NCBI GenBank assembly: GCA_903827245.1
Contig: CAIKHO010000022.1
Location: 1-64,000, forward strand
Direction: 5' to 3'
Length of the DNA: 64,000 bases
Source of the DNA: an uncultured Opitutia bacterium
GTDB taxonomy: Bacteria > Verrucomicrobiota > Verrucomicrobiia > Opitutales > Opitutaceae
A program made the translations under genes and the position numbers. Under the pieces are notes generated by a model that worked only from the letters and a program-made list of their open reading frames with translations, ran no database searches and was not told the origin of the DNA. Numbering within the stretch: position 1 is the first letter of the stretch; every line of letters begins with the position of its first letter. This document shows positions 53,759 to 62,774 of the stretch, piece after piece.

Positions 53759-54664
53759 CTATACGACGCCCGATGATGCACTCGATTCGGGCAAAGATTG
53801 CAGTCTGGAGCGACTCGCTGTGAGTCGGAAATGCTGTTTGAAAGCACGGCTGAAATCAGGCGAATGATGATAGCCCAAGGCGAAGGCAACCGACTTCACC
53901 GAACGCTTCAGATCGTGGAGCTGTCCGCGCGCCCATTGCATCCGCAATTCCTGTGTAAAGGCGCGCGGACCCTTACCTGCGTGCTCTTGGAATAAGCGAT
54001 ACAATGATGCTTTCGAAATCTGCAGGAATTCGCATAAATCTTGGACGGTCTGCTTCTCTCCCATATGGTTGCGGAGATACTGGACGGCGAGATCGAAGCG
54101 GAGACCAGCCTCAGGCACCCGCCGGTTTTCATGCGCGTGGACCAGGCAGAGATCGATAAGCAGGCGGGTGGCCGATAACCGCAGCATGCTGCTTTCATTG
54201 GAATCAGCCACCGCATTGCGACATTGAAAGTGCAAGTTCTTCAAACGACGCATCTGGTCTTGATCGAGGGTCAGCCGCAGGCATTGGTTCTTTTCCGGCC
54301 GCAGCGCGGAGTGCGCCGGCGGGGTCCGCCAGATCCATGTCAGCATCTCGCAAACACGGCCCGGCTGATCCCGATGGCCGATCGGGCAGTTGGGGTCTCC
54401 AATGCTGATCACACCTGGCTCGGTCAGGATTTCCTTTCCGTTCACGACTAGTCTCGGGCTGCCCGCCAAGACCAGGAAGTAATGCCATCCTTCATGGATA
54501 ACCGGTTCGATAGGCGGCTCGCCGTAGTGGCGGTGGCCCCAGGAGAGATAGCTCAACTCGAAGGGCCGGGGACGCGACAGTCGGACAAGGGCAGACCCGT
54601 GTTTCCCGCCCTTGGGGACCGGCCCGATCCAGTTGTTGCGCGGAAAGGGGGCAGCACTGGGCAC
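53759..54664 (-). CDS. AraC-family transcriptional regulator
   Basis: The 301-residue protein has an N-terminal cupin-like sensing domain (about 40-140, IHEGWHYFLVLAGSPRLVVN) and a C-terminal AraC DNA-binding domain with two helix-turn-helices. These are TVQDLCEFLQISKASLYRLF and VKSVAFALGYHHSPDFSRAF (about 205-280). It probably senses a sugar-type ligand and controls the catabolic genes on either side. It is transcribed toward the PQQ dehydrogenase pair and away from the lyase-symporter operon. A TTGATCA/TGATCAA inverted repeat lies about 245 bases upstream of its start. Confidence 0.9.
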   Translation of the reverse strand: MPSAAPFPRNNWIGPVPKGGKHGSALVRLSRPRPFELSYLSWGHRHYGEPPIEPVIHEGWHYFLVLAGSPRLVVNGKEILTEPGVISIGDPNCPIGHRDQPGRVCEMLTWIWRTPPAHSALRPEKNQCLRLTLDQDQMRRLKNLHFQCRNAVADSNESSMLRLSATRLLIDLCLVHAHENRRVPEAGLRFDLAVQYLRNHMGEKQTVQDLCEFLQISKASLYRLFQEHAGKGPRAFTQELRMQWARGQLHDLKRSVKSVAFALGYHHSPDFSRAFKQHFRLTASRSRLQSLPESSASSGVV

Positions 54665-55446
54665 GGTGTCTAGGTAGCAAAATCGCTCACGAGGTCAACC
54701 CCTCCACCCGGCTCACTTTTCAACCCGAGAGCGCCCGGCCTGTTCTCCCCGTCTCTTGGGAGGCAGCCCGGCCGTTCAAAACGGCGGAGCCGATTGGCCG
54801 GATGGTTCCTGGCGAACGGCGACGATGGCACAGTGGCACCAAGCACGGTGCCGATGAAGATCGACTCAACCCCTTCGCTTTTTTGAGCCTTCCTGCGACA
54901 GCCCGCATTGATCAAAAAACTGATCAATTCCAGACGCCACTGGTGCGATAGCATAAAAGTTCATCGTCGATTGCTGCTACCAGTTGGCCGTTGAACAGAT
55001 CGACGGATCCGACCTCTATTCCAGAGCATCCTCAGATCTCGTGCATTCGATTCTCGGAGAGATGCAAAGTCCGCGCTCCACCCACCCCCTGTTACCCCAC
55101 CCCATGCCTGCGATACCTTGCCGGGTTTGACGTTTGTTTGTTTGGCTGACCCCGAACCTCGCCTCCCAGAGACGTGTCGCGCGCCGCCAGCGCCGTAATC
55201 GCTCTTTAGTGTTTCCCACGATCAACCCTGAACCTGATTAACCCATGAGCCCGCATCCCAAAATCCCCACGCTGGTTTACGTGCTCCTGCTCGAGCCAAT
55301 GTCGTTCATCTTCACGACAACCTTCGATCTGTAGGCCACAGTTGGTTCGGAAAGTCGCCGGTCATTGGTCGCCTTGCGTGAAGCGCGACGGCCTGAGCCC
55401 GGTCATAAAATCCAGTCCCCCGCAGTAACCCCTGTCGCAAACTCTC
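54665..55446. other. Gene-free intergenic stretch of about 780 bases
   Basis: It lies between the divergent araC-type gene and the lyase gene. It holds one candidate operator (54908-54927, listed separately). A short frame at 55244-55333 (MSPHPKIPTLVYVLLLEPMS and on) resembles the start of an exported protein but stops after 29 codons. No other feature is supported. Confidence 0.4.
54908..54927. promoter_or_regulatory. Candidate operator upstream of the araC-type gene
   Basis: TTGATCA, AAAAAC, TGATCAA is a perfect 7-base inverted repeat with a 6-base centre. It lies in the region between the divergent regulator and lyase genes, where a regulator would be expected to bind. No second copy was found near the lyase start. 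Confidence 0.35.
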
Positions 55447-56919
55447 ATGAAAAAAATCCTCTGCCTGCTGCCGGAGTCGGCCGGTCTCGCTTGGCCTGTT
55501 GCCCTTGTCCTGTCCGTTTTCGCCCTGCTAGTCTCACCGTTGTCCGCCCAGATCGGCCGGCGGTTCCCGTCGGAAAAGAAGATCGTCGTCGATCCCGTTA
55601 CCGGTGTGCCGCTCACCTTCCTGACCAGCACCCAGGGCACGGGTGACTCCAAGATCTATCAAACCCACCATCAATGGACCTCCGACGGCAAGTGGGTCAT
55701 TTTCCGCTCCAGCCGTGCGGGAAGCGGGCAGGCCATGGCCGTCAATGAGGAGACGGGGGATATCGTTCAGGTGAGCGAATCAGGCTTTCAAGGGATGCTC
55801 TGCGTGGCCGAGCATTCGATGACCCTCTACTTCCTGCGTACACAAGCACTGCCGGGCACTGCGGTCGAGGCGGCGCCCCCACCCCCGCCAACGGCCGCGG
55901 CCGGCAGAGGCGACGGCCCGGCCAACCCGCGCGGAGGCCGCGGCGGCGGAGTTGGAGGGAGAGGCGGCCCCCGCGGACTTGCGCAAGTGATCTCCGTTGA
56001 TCTCGCCAAGCTTTTTGCCGACAGCGCCGCCGGCCGGTTGAAGGCGGCCTCCGAATATGAGCACGTCTGCGGCACTCTCCCCGCCGAGATGGGTGCGCCC
56101 GGCGACATGGCCCTCGATCCCACCGAGGACTTCGCCTATATCCGCGTGGGTAGCGTAGAGGCGGCCAAGCACCTGCCCCCAGACGCCAAGATCGAGAAGC
56201 CATTTGGCCCGCGCGGCATGGGTGCCGGCCCGACCGGACTCGTGGGCATGAATCTTCGGACCGGGGAAACCAAATTCATCGTCGCCGTTCCCTTCCAGAT
56301 CGGACACGTGCAGACCAATCCATGGAATCCCGGTGAGATCATCTTCTGCTGGGAGACCGGCGGCAAGGCACCGCAGCGCACCTGGACCGTGATGTCCGAC
56401 GGCACCGGCCTGCGTCCCCTTTATCCCGAGGCGCCTTATGAGTGGGTCACGCACGAGGCCGTGATCAGCCGGGATGAGGTGGCGTTCGCCCTGCTCGCCT
56501 TCAGTGGGGAGGGAGTGTGGGATGGCGCCGGCACCGGTGAGCATCCGACGGGCGTCGGGATCGTCAACCTCCGCACCCACGAGATGCGGATCGTCGGCCA
56601 GGTGCCGGTCGGCGACCCCGGCCGCTCCGACTGGCACGTCAACGGCTCCGCGGATGGCCGTTGGGCGGTCTGTGATGATTTTCGCTATCGCCTCTGGCTC
56701 ATCGACCGTCACTCGGGTGAGATGGCGATCATCGCCGATCTCGGCCAGAAAACCACCGCCCAGGATCACACCCACCCGACGTTCAGCGCGGACAGCACGA
56801 AGATCGAAATTCAGACGGCAATGCTCTCCGAGGACAACCGCTCGTTGAACATCTGCGTGGTCCCGGTTCCGAAGTCCTGGCTCGCCCGCACCTACGACAA
56901 CCCAAAAATCGGACCGTGA
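55447..56919 (+). CDS. Oligogalacturonate lyase-like protein (PL22-type propeller)
   Basis: The 490-residue exported protein (signal peptide about 1-35) carries motifs of the oligogalacturonide lyase family. These are THHQWTSDGKWVIFRSSR near residue 76, GHVQTNPWNPGEIIFCWETG (about 281-300), EWVTHEAVISRD and DHTHPTFSADS. Known PL22 enzymes use His and a bound Mn ion to split unsaturated oligogalacturonides from pectin. A Gly/Pro-rich insertion (about 138-178) is unusual. It starts an operon with a symporter and an alcohol dehydrogenase. Activity on pectin fragments is inferred. Confidence 0.75.
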   Translation: MKKILCLLPESAGLAWPVALVLSVFALLVSPLSAQIGRRFPSEKKIVVDPVTGVPLTFLTSTQGTGDSKIYQTHHQWTSDGKWVIFRSSRAGSGQAMAVNEETGDIVQVSESGFQGMLCVAEHSMTLYFLRTQALPGTAVEAAPPPPPTAAAGRGDGPANPRGGRGGGVGGRGGPRGLAQVISVDLAKLFADSAAGRLKAASEYEHVCGTLPAEMGAPGDMALDPTEDFAYIRVGSVEAAKHLPPDAKIEKPFGPRGMGAGPTGLVGMNLRTGETKFIVAVPFQIGHVQTNPWNPGEIIFCWETGGKAPQRTWTVMSDGTGLRPLYPEAPYEWVTHEAVISRDEVAFALLAFSGEGVWDGAGTGEHPTGVGIVNLRTHEMRIVGQVPVGDPGRSDWHVNGSADGRWAVCDDFRYRLWLIDRHSGEMAIIADLGQKTTAQDHTHPTFSADSTKIEIQTAMLSEDNRSLNICVVPVPKSWLARTYDNPKIGP

Positions 56920-56958
56920 CTCTTACCTGCCGCCTTTGCGAATCCCGGATTTAGCCCT

Positions 56959-59121
56959 ATGTTTGGCCTCCCGACCATCGATCTGATCGTCATCGCCGCT
57001 TACGCGGTGCTCATGATCGTCATCGGCTTGGTGGCCATGTTCCGCGTCAAGAACCAGGAGGATTTTTTCCTGGGCGGACGGCGCTTTGGCAAGTTCCTCC
57101 AGATCTTTTCCTCCTTCGGTCAGGCCACCAGCTCCGATACCGCCGTGGGCGCGGTCACCACCGCATATCGGGACGGCGCCGGTGGGATCTGGAGCCAGTT
57201 GGTGGGGCTGTGGGCTACGCCGCTCTTCTGGTTCACCGCACCGTGGTACCGGCGAATGCGAACTCTCACCCTCGGCGACTTCTTCCACGAGCGCTACCGT
57301 TCCCAGCGGATGGCCATCGCCTATTCGCTGCTGGCCAGCGCCTACCTCGTGATCGTCATCGGACTCGGCCTGAAGGCCGTGAGCTCGACCGTGATCGGCA
57401 TCACACTGAAGCCGGTGGCCGCCCTGACCCCCGCCGAGCACCTCGAGTACAACCAGGCTCTCCGCCTCGAGGCCCTGTCCCAGCAGGGCCCGACCGGCAC
57501 GCTTAGCCCGGCCGAAGCAGAGGAGCTGCAATCCCTCCGCCTGCGCCGGCCGCACCGGGAGTTTTCCTCCATCAACGAGTCCGCCCTGGTGTGGTTCATC
57601 GTCCTCATCGTGTTCGTATATGGCATTGCCGGCGGGCTGGAGGCCGCGGTGTGGACGGACACCGTTCAGGGCACGCTGATCCTGATCCTGTCGATCCTGC
57701 TGGTGCCCTTCGCCATCGCCAAGCTCAACGCACTGCATGGCCTGACCGGCCTCCTGGCAGCGGGCCATACGCTGCACCAGGAGCTGCCAGGACGATTCTT
57801 CTCGCTGATGGGATCAGCGGAGAACGCGGATTTCACCTGGTACTTCGTCATCGCCCTGTCCGTGATGACCACACTGAACGTCGCGACGCAGTCGAACCAG
57901 CTTACGGCCAACGCCTCGGCGCGCGACGAGCTGACGGCGAGCATCGGCTTCACCACCGGCACGATGATGAAGCGCTACTGCTCCGTGATGTGGGGTTTCC
58001 TCGGCATGCTCTGCTTCGCGCTTTACGGCCGGGAGATCCAGGATTCCGACCTCGTATGGGGCCATGCGACGCGGGACCTGCTGGGCGGCCTTGGTTTCGG
58101 GCTGGTCGGCCTGATGATCGCCTGCCTGCTCGCGGCGCTGCAGTCCACGGCGAGCACGCTGATGATCTCCTCCTCGAGCCTGTTCACGAAGAATGTCTAC
58201 GGCCCGCTCCGGCCCGGGCGCAGCGAGCGGCATTACGTGATGGTCGGCCGGATCGCCGGGGCGCTGGTGCTGCTGGCGGCGGCGCTGCTGAGCACGGCGT
58301 TCGGCTCGATCCTCGACATGCTGAAATTCATGTGGGAATTCAACGCGATCATCGCCGCCTCGTTCTGGTGCGGCATCAAGTGGCGCCGGGCGACGCGCCA
58401 GGGGGCTTGGGCGTCCATCCTGATTGCGGCCACAATGTTTGTCGCGCTGCCGCTGGCTCTGCCGACCGTCTTCCCGGGGATGCGGACGAATCCCGCGCTC
58501 CTGCGCACCACACAGCAGCGGGTGATCCCGCGGACACTGGTGGCGACGCCCCGCGACGTGGAGGAACGTGCGCGACAGGTCGCGGACTGGCACGGCGCCG
58601 GACCGGCGCCGGCGGCGCTGCACGTGGGCGAAACGGTCACCCGCGCGGTCATCATCGCCCCGAAGTCGATCTACTGGGAGCAGGGCATCACGGAGGCGAA
58701 CGGCGTGAAACGGGGCGCGGGCACGTTCTACCTCGAAAGCTGGCTCCTCGACCACGTCACCGACCTGTCGGCCAATCCCCACGCGCTCAACGAGACGCTG
58801 CGCTACGCCTACAAGATCCTGCTGCCGTTCCTCGTGCTGATCGTGGTCTCACTGCTGACCGCACCCGACGAGTCGGATTCCATCGGGCGCTTTTTCGCCC
58901 GGATGCGCACGAAGGTGCGGACGAATCGCGCCGAGGACGACCAGGCTGTCCTGGCCGCCTACGCCGATCCCGACAGGACCCGCGATTGCCTGCTGCTGCC
59001 GCGTTCCCAGCTCGAGTTTTTCAAGTGGAACCGGGAGGACGTGATCGGCTTCGGCCTCGCCCTGTTCATGGCATTCGTTGTTCTGGGGCTGCTGAATTTT
59101 CTGATTCACTTCGGCGCCTGA
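56959..59121 (+). CDS. Sodium:solute symporter (SSS family)
   Basis: The 720-residue membrane protein has SSS-family features: DFFLGGRRFGKFLQIFSSFG near residue 35, STAVGA-like DTAVGAVTTAYRDGAGG, and about 13 hydrophobic helices. It is longer than typical family members (500-600 residues). The extra length is a hydrophilic loop (about 150-200) and a C-terminal periplasmic-type segment between late helices (about 510-610). By context it imports a sugar, uronate or polyol. It starts 39 bases after the lyase gene. Confidence 0.9.
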   Translation: MFGLPTIDLIVIAAYAVLMIVIGLVAMFRVKNQEDFFLGGRRFGKFLQIFSSFGQATSSDTAVGAVTTAYRDGAGGIWSQLVGLWATPLFWFTAPWYRRMRTLTLGDFFHERYRSQRMAIAYSLLASAYLVIVIGLGLKAVSSTVIGITLKPVAALTPAEHLEYNQALRLEALSQQGPTGTLSPAEAEELQSLRLRRPHREFSSINESALVWFIVLIVFVYGIAGGLEAAVWTDTVQGTLILILSILLVPFAIAKLNALHGLTGLLAAGHTLHQELPGRFFSLMGSAENADFTWYFVIALSVMTTLNVATQSNQLTANASARDELTASIGFTTGTMMKRYCSVMWGFLGMLCFALYGREIQDSDLVWGHATRDLLGGLGFGLVGLMIACLLAALQSTASTLMISSSSLFTKNVYGPLRPGRSERHYVMVGRIAGALVLLAAALLSTAFGSILDMLKFMWEFNAIIAASFWCGIKWRRATRQGAWASILIAATMFVALPLALPTVFPGMRTNPALLRTTQQRVIPRTLVATPRDVEERARQVADWHGAGPAPAALHVGETVTRAVIIAPKSIYWEQGITEANGVKRGAGTFYLESWLLDHVTDLSANPHALNETLRYAYKILLPFLVLIVVSLLTAPDESDSIGRFFARMRTKVRTNRAEDDQAVLAAYADPDRTRDCLLLPRSQLEFFKWNREDVIGFGLALFMAFVVLGLLNFLIHFGA

Positions 59122-59164
59122 TCCGATGTGAGCCGGCCTGCCGCTCCCGTCATCGAAACCATCC

Positions 59165-60259
59165 ATGAAAAACGAAGCAACCACCCTGCCCCGATCGATG
59201 GCCGTGGTCATGGCCCACGGCCCGGGCGATTACCGCCTCGAAGAACGTCCCGTGCCCCGCCCCGGCCCGGGCGAGGTGGTCGTCAAGGTCAAGAGCACCG
59301 GCATCTGCGCGAGCGACATCAAGTGTTACACGGGCGCCCCCATGTTCTGGGGGGACAAGGATCGAGAGGGCTATTGCCAGCCGCCCGTCACCCCGGGCCA
59401 TGAATTTGTCGGCGAAGTGGTCGCGCTGGGTGAAGGCGCCGGCGACTTGTATGGCCTGGCCATCGGCGATCATGCGGTCAGCGAGCAGATCGTGCCCTGC
59501 GGCGAGTGCCGCTATTGCCGGCGCGGCCAGTACTGGATGTGCGCGGTGCACGATATCTACGGTTTCCGGCGGAAGACGTTCGGCTCCTGGGCCGAATACA
59601 TGCTCTTTCCCGCGGGGGCGCTGAATTACAAGGTGCCGAAATCCATTCCGCTGCACCACGCCGTCTTCATCGAGCCTCTCGCCTGCTCCATCCACGCGGT
59701 CGAGCGCGGGGAAATCCAGTATCAGGACACGGTGGTCATCGCCGGCTGCGGCCCGCTCGGCTTGGGCATGGTGGCCGCCGCAAAGATGAAGGGGCCCGCC
59801 TGCATCATTGCGCTCGACCTGAACGACGACCGGCTGGAGGTGGCCAGGAGCTGCGGAGCGGACATCGGCATCAATCCCGGAAAGGAGAACGCCATCCAGA
59901 AGGTGCGCGACCTGACCGAGGGCTACGGCTGCGACGTCTACATCGAGGCGACCGGCGCACCGGCGGCGGTCGAGCAGGGCCTGAACATGATTCGCAAGCT
60001 CGGCACCTTCGTTGAGTTCAGTGTCATGCGCGAAAAGGTCACCGTTGACTGGACCATCATCGGTGACTCCAAGGAACTTACGATCCATGGCGCTCATTTG
60101 GGGCCGTACTGCTATCCGGTGGCGATCCGAATGATCGAGCAAAAGCTGCTGCCCATGGACCAGATTGTGACCCATCGCCTGCCCCTGAAGGATTTTCAGA
60201 TCGGCCTTGATAAGGTCGTCAGTGGCCTTACCTCCGTTAAGGTGACGCTTGAACCTTGA
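59165..60259 (+). CDS. Zinc-dependent alcohol/polyol dehydrogenase
   Basis: The 364-residue MDR-family protein has the catalytic zinc ligands Cys48 and His79-Glu80 (PPVTPGHEF), the structural zinc cysteines 112, 115, 118 and 126 (CGECRYCRRGQYWMC), and the NAD-binding VIAGCGPLGLGMVAA (about 192-206). FWGDKDREGYCQPPV resembles tetritol (erythritol/threitol) dehydrogenases. It starts 43 bases after the symporter and probably oxidises the imported substrate or its product. The exact substrate is open. Confidence 0.9.
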   Translation: MKNEATTLPRSMAVVMAHGPGDYRLEERPVPRPGPGEVVVKVKSTGICASDIKCYTGAPMFWGDKDREGYCQPPVTPGHEFVGEVVALGEGAGDLYGLAIGDHAVSEQIVPCGECRYCRRGQYWMCAVHDIYGFRRKTFGSWAEYMLFPAGALNYKVPKSIPLHHAVFIEPLACSIHAVERGEIQYQDTVVIAGCGPLGLGMVAAAKMKGPACIIALDLNDDRLEVARSCGADIGINPGKENAIQKVRDLTEGYGCDVYIEATGAPAAVEQGLNMIRKLGTFVEFSVMREKVTVDWTIIGDSKELTIHGAHLGPYCYPVAIRMIEQKLLPMDQIVTHRLPLKDFQIGLDKVVSGLTSVKVTLEP

Positions 60260-60516
60260 TTTACCCGCCAATGACCGCGGGGCTTGCGCCCCCTTTACAG
60301 GCGGGTTGCTCCAGGCACTGGCGCCGCACGTGAACGATTGCGCCCAAAACAAGTTCCGTGAAACGCCCTCGCGCGTTGAGCAATGCGCTTCAGGAAGCGC
60401 GATTGCACCCCCAAGTCCTGAGGCGCGCTGAGCCGGACTCTTTCAGTCATTTCACGGGGCACTTTCATTCGGGTGTAATGCACTTCGTGGTGCCACACCG
60501 AAGCTGGCCGAGCGGC

Positions 60517-60939
60517 TCAAAGCGTTTTCAGATAGGCGATGATATCCAGGCGATCCTTCGGATCCTTCACACCGGACAGCGGCATCACGCTTCCCGGCAC
60601 GACCTTTTGCGGATCGGTCAAGTAGGCATCGAGGATTTTTTCCTCCCAGAGAATATTGGCGGCCTTCATGGCCCGGCTATACCGGAAACCCGGCGCGGAG
60701 CCCGACTTCCGGCCCACGATGCCGGCCAGGCCGGGGCCCGTGCCGTTGACGGTGGTCGTGGCGTGGCAGACCACGCACAGGGCATACAGCTGCTTGCCTT
60801 TGTCGGCGTCCGCGGCGCGCGCTGTCGTGGCGGCACCGAGAACAGCCAGCATCAGGGCAAGCCGAACAAGAAGCCTGCTCCCTTGGAGACGCAACCTCCC
60901 CGTCGCTGTCTGAACGCGACCGGGAGGTCGCGTCCCCAT
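60517..60939 (-). CDS. Mono-haem cytochrome c, class I
   Basis: The mature part has the haem motif LCVVCH, the following GTGPGLAGIVGRKSGS and the Met ligand in GSVMPLSG, ending in a typical helix DRLDIIAYLKTL. The signal peptide is RLLVRLALMLAVLGAATTAR. The start is uncertain: 60939 (ATG) includes the full signal but lies in repeat sequence, 60852 (ATG) cuts the signal short, and an in-frame TTG at 60894 would also work. It follows the GMC oxidoreductase gene on the same strand and is its likely electron acceptor. Confidence 0.82.
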   Translation of the reverse strand: MGTRPPGRVQTATGRLRLQGSRLLVRLALMLAVLGAATTARAADADKGKQLYALCVVCHATTTVNGTGPGLAGIVGRKSGSAPGFRYSRAMKAANILWEEKILDAYLTDPQKVVPGSVMPLSGVKDPKDRLDIIAYLKTL

Positions 60940-60973
60940 CCAAGCAACCTCACTGCGTTCCGGATGACAGGGC
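60885..60973. repeat. Palindromic repeats overlapping the cytochrome c start region
   Basis: GGAGACGCAACCTCCCCGTC (60885-60904, plus GC) and the inverted GCGACCGGGAGGTCGCGTCC (60916-60935, plus CC) form an imperfect 22-pair hairpin. It is followed by CACTGCGTTCCGGATGACAG (60951-60970), a sequence typical of REP elements. Together they make up the entire upstream part of the cytochrome c frame. Confidence 0.6.
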
Positions 60974-61001
60974 AATGCCATGGATCGTGCTGAAGGCATG
61001 C

Positions 61002-62762
61002 CTAAAGCCGGCCCGGCTTGCCGACATAGCGCACCAGGTCGTCGCCGAGCCGCAGCGCCAGCGCGGCGATCGGCCCGGTGGGATTGTAGCCCGAATTGTG
61101 CGGCAGCACCGAGGCGCCAACGACAAACAGGTTGGGCGCATCCCAGTGCTGCAGATGCGGCGACACCACGCTGGTGCGGGGATCGGTGCCCATGGGGGTG
61201 CCGCCAACGATATGGGTCGACTGGTAGGCCCGGGTATCGAACGGGCTCTTCCGCGGCACCGCCGGGCCGACAATTTTTGCGTCGGTCGCGTGGGCGATGG
61301 CCTCCATTTTTTTGGTTACGTACTCGGACATGCGCATTTCATTTTTCTGCCAGTCAAAGGTCATGCGTACCAGAGGCTGCCCAAAGGCATCCGTATACGT
61401 GGGATCGAGATCGAGGAAGTTCTCGCGGTGCGGGTAGCACGTAGCCTGGGCCGTGAGGGCAAAGCTGTGTGAATACCAATCCGCGTTCGCCTGCTTCCAT
61501 GCCGTCCCCCAGCGCGGCGTACCGGGTGGCACCCGCCGGCCCCGGATCGGCATGCCGCCCTTGAGGTTCGCGGTGATTGCCCCTCCGCCGAGGAAGCCCA
61601 GGCCCGTGTGGTCGAAGTTGTCCGCGTTGAATTCGTCGATGTTCACTCCTGAGCAACCGGCGGCGAGGAAGGGATTGATCCAACGGTCCGGGAAAAACAG
61701 GTTCACCAACGAGCTGGTCTGGTAGCAAAAATTCCGCCCGACCACGCCCTTCCCCGTCACCGGATCATATTTTTCGCCAATGCCTGCCATCAGCAGAAGC
61801 TTGGCATTGGTCATGGTGAACGCGCCCAGCACGACTACGTCCGCCGGCTGCTCGTACTCCTCGCCGGTCAGCAGGTCCACGTAACGCACGCCTGTCACCC
61901 TCCGGCCGTCGCGGTCGTAATCGACGCCAAGGACATGGCAGTTCAGGCGGATTTCAAACTGGGGCCGCTCCAGCAGCACCGGAAAGAGCAGCAGCTCCGG
62001 CGTCGCCTTGGCCTTCGCCTCGCACATGAAGCGGTCGCAGTGGCCGCAATACTGGCACGCGCCGAGTTTCAATCCATCCGGATTCGTATAGGTGCCGGAC
62101 GAATTTCCCGCGGCCATCCGGAACGGCTTGTAGCCGAGCTTCTCGGCCGTGGCCTTCAAGATCAGCCCCGCCTCCGTGAACTCCAGGGGCGGCTGCGGGT
62201 ATTCGTTGCGCCGGGGAGCCTCGAAGGGATTTCCGCCCGCCTGGATCTGGCCGTTGAGGTTTCCCGCCTTGCCGGAAATGCCGAAGAGCTTCTCGAACAA
62301 GTCGTGGTACGATTCCAGCTCCGCATAGCCGACGCCCCAGTCCTGAATCAGGATTTCCGGCGCGATCGCCGTCTTTCCATAACGCGACTCCAACCGTGTG
62401 CGCAGCGCCGGATCATATTCCGGCCAGCGCCACGTAATGCCCGTCCAGTGATTGCCCGCCCCGCCGCGGCCTTCACCGGGCAGAAACGCCTCCATCCGCC
62501 GCACCGGCAGCGCGGAATCCTTCCGCGAATGACGCAGGCTGTACGTCTGCACCGCCCAGTCCTGCACCAGCCCCTGCCGGACATCCCAGCGCAACTCGTC
62601 CCGCTGGTTCGGCAGTTTTTCCGCCGCGCCGTTGCTCGGATTTCCCCCGCGCTCCAGCACGAGCACTTCGATACCCTGCGCGGTCAATTGCCGGGAAATC
62701 AGGCCGGCGGTCAGGCCGCCGCCAACAATGACGACCGTGCGTTTCTTGAGTCGGGTGGCCAT
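61002..62762 (-). CDS. GMC-family FAD oxidoreductase, gluconate/glucose dehydrogenase type
   Basis: The 586-residue protein has the FAD motif VVIVGGGLTAGLISRQL (about 10-26) and the C-terminal active-site region VLPHNSGYNPTGPIAALALR. It also has a cysteine cluster CQYCGHCDRFMC (Cys236, 239, 242, 247) like the iron-sulfur cluster of bacterial FAD-dependent glucose dehydrogenase. With the small subunit (stop codon 12 bases upstream) and the cytochrome c downstream it forms a three-part periplasmic sugar or sugar-acid dehydrogenase. It has no signal peptide of its own and is probably exported with the Tat-signal-bearing small subunit. Confidence 0.9.
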   Translation of the reverse strand: MATRLKKRTVVIVGGGLTAGLISRQLTAQGIEVLVLERGGNPSNGAAEKLPNQRDELRWDVRQGLVQDWAVQTYSLRHSRKDSALPVRRMEAFLPGEGRGGAGNHWTGITWRWPEYDPALRTRLESRYGKTAIAPEILIQDWGVGYAELESYHDLFEKLFGISGKAGNLNGQIQAGGNPFEAPRRNEYPQPPLEFTEAGLILKATAEKLGYKPFRMAAGNSSGTYTNPDGLKLGACQYCGHCDRFMCEAKAKATPELLLFPVLLERPQFEIRLNCHVLGVDYDRDGRRVTGVRYVDLLTGEEYEQPADVVVLGAFTMTNAKLLLMAGIGEKYDPVTGKGVVGRNFCYQTSSLVNLFFPDRWINPFLAAGCSGVNIDEFNADNFDHTGLGFLGGGAITANLKGGMPIRGRRVPPGTPRWGTAWKQANADWYSHSFALTAQATCYPHRENFLDLDPTYTDAFGQPLVRMTFDWQKNEMRMSEYVTKKMEAIAHATDAKIVGPAVPRKSPFDTRAYQSTHIVGGTPMGTDPRTSVVSPHLQHWDAPNLFVVGASVLPHNSGYNPTGPIAALALRLGDDLVRYVGKPGRL

Positions 62763-62774
62763 CGGCGCGCGATC

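Noticed and set aside
55244-55333. A 29-codon frame with an exported-protein-like start
   Set aside because: It stops shortly after the hydrophobic segment and has no conserved feature. At best it is a gene remnant.
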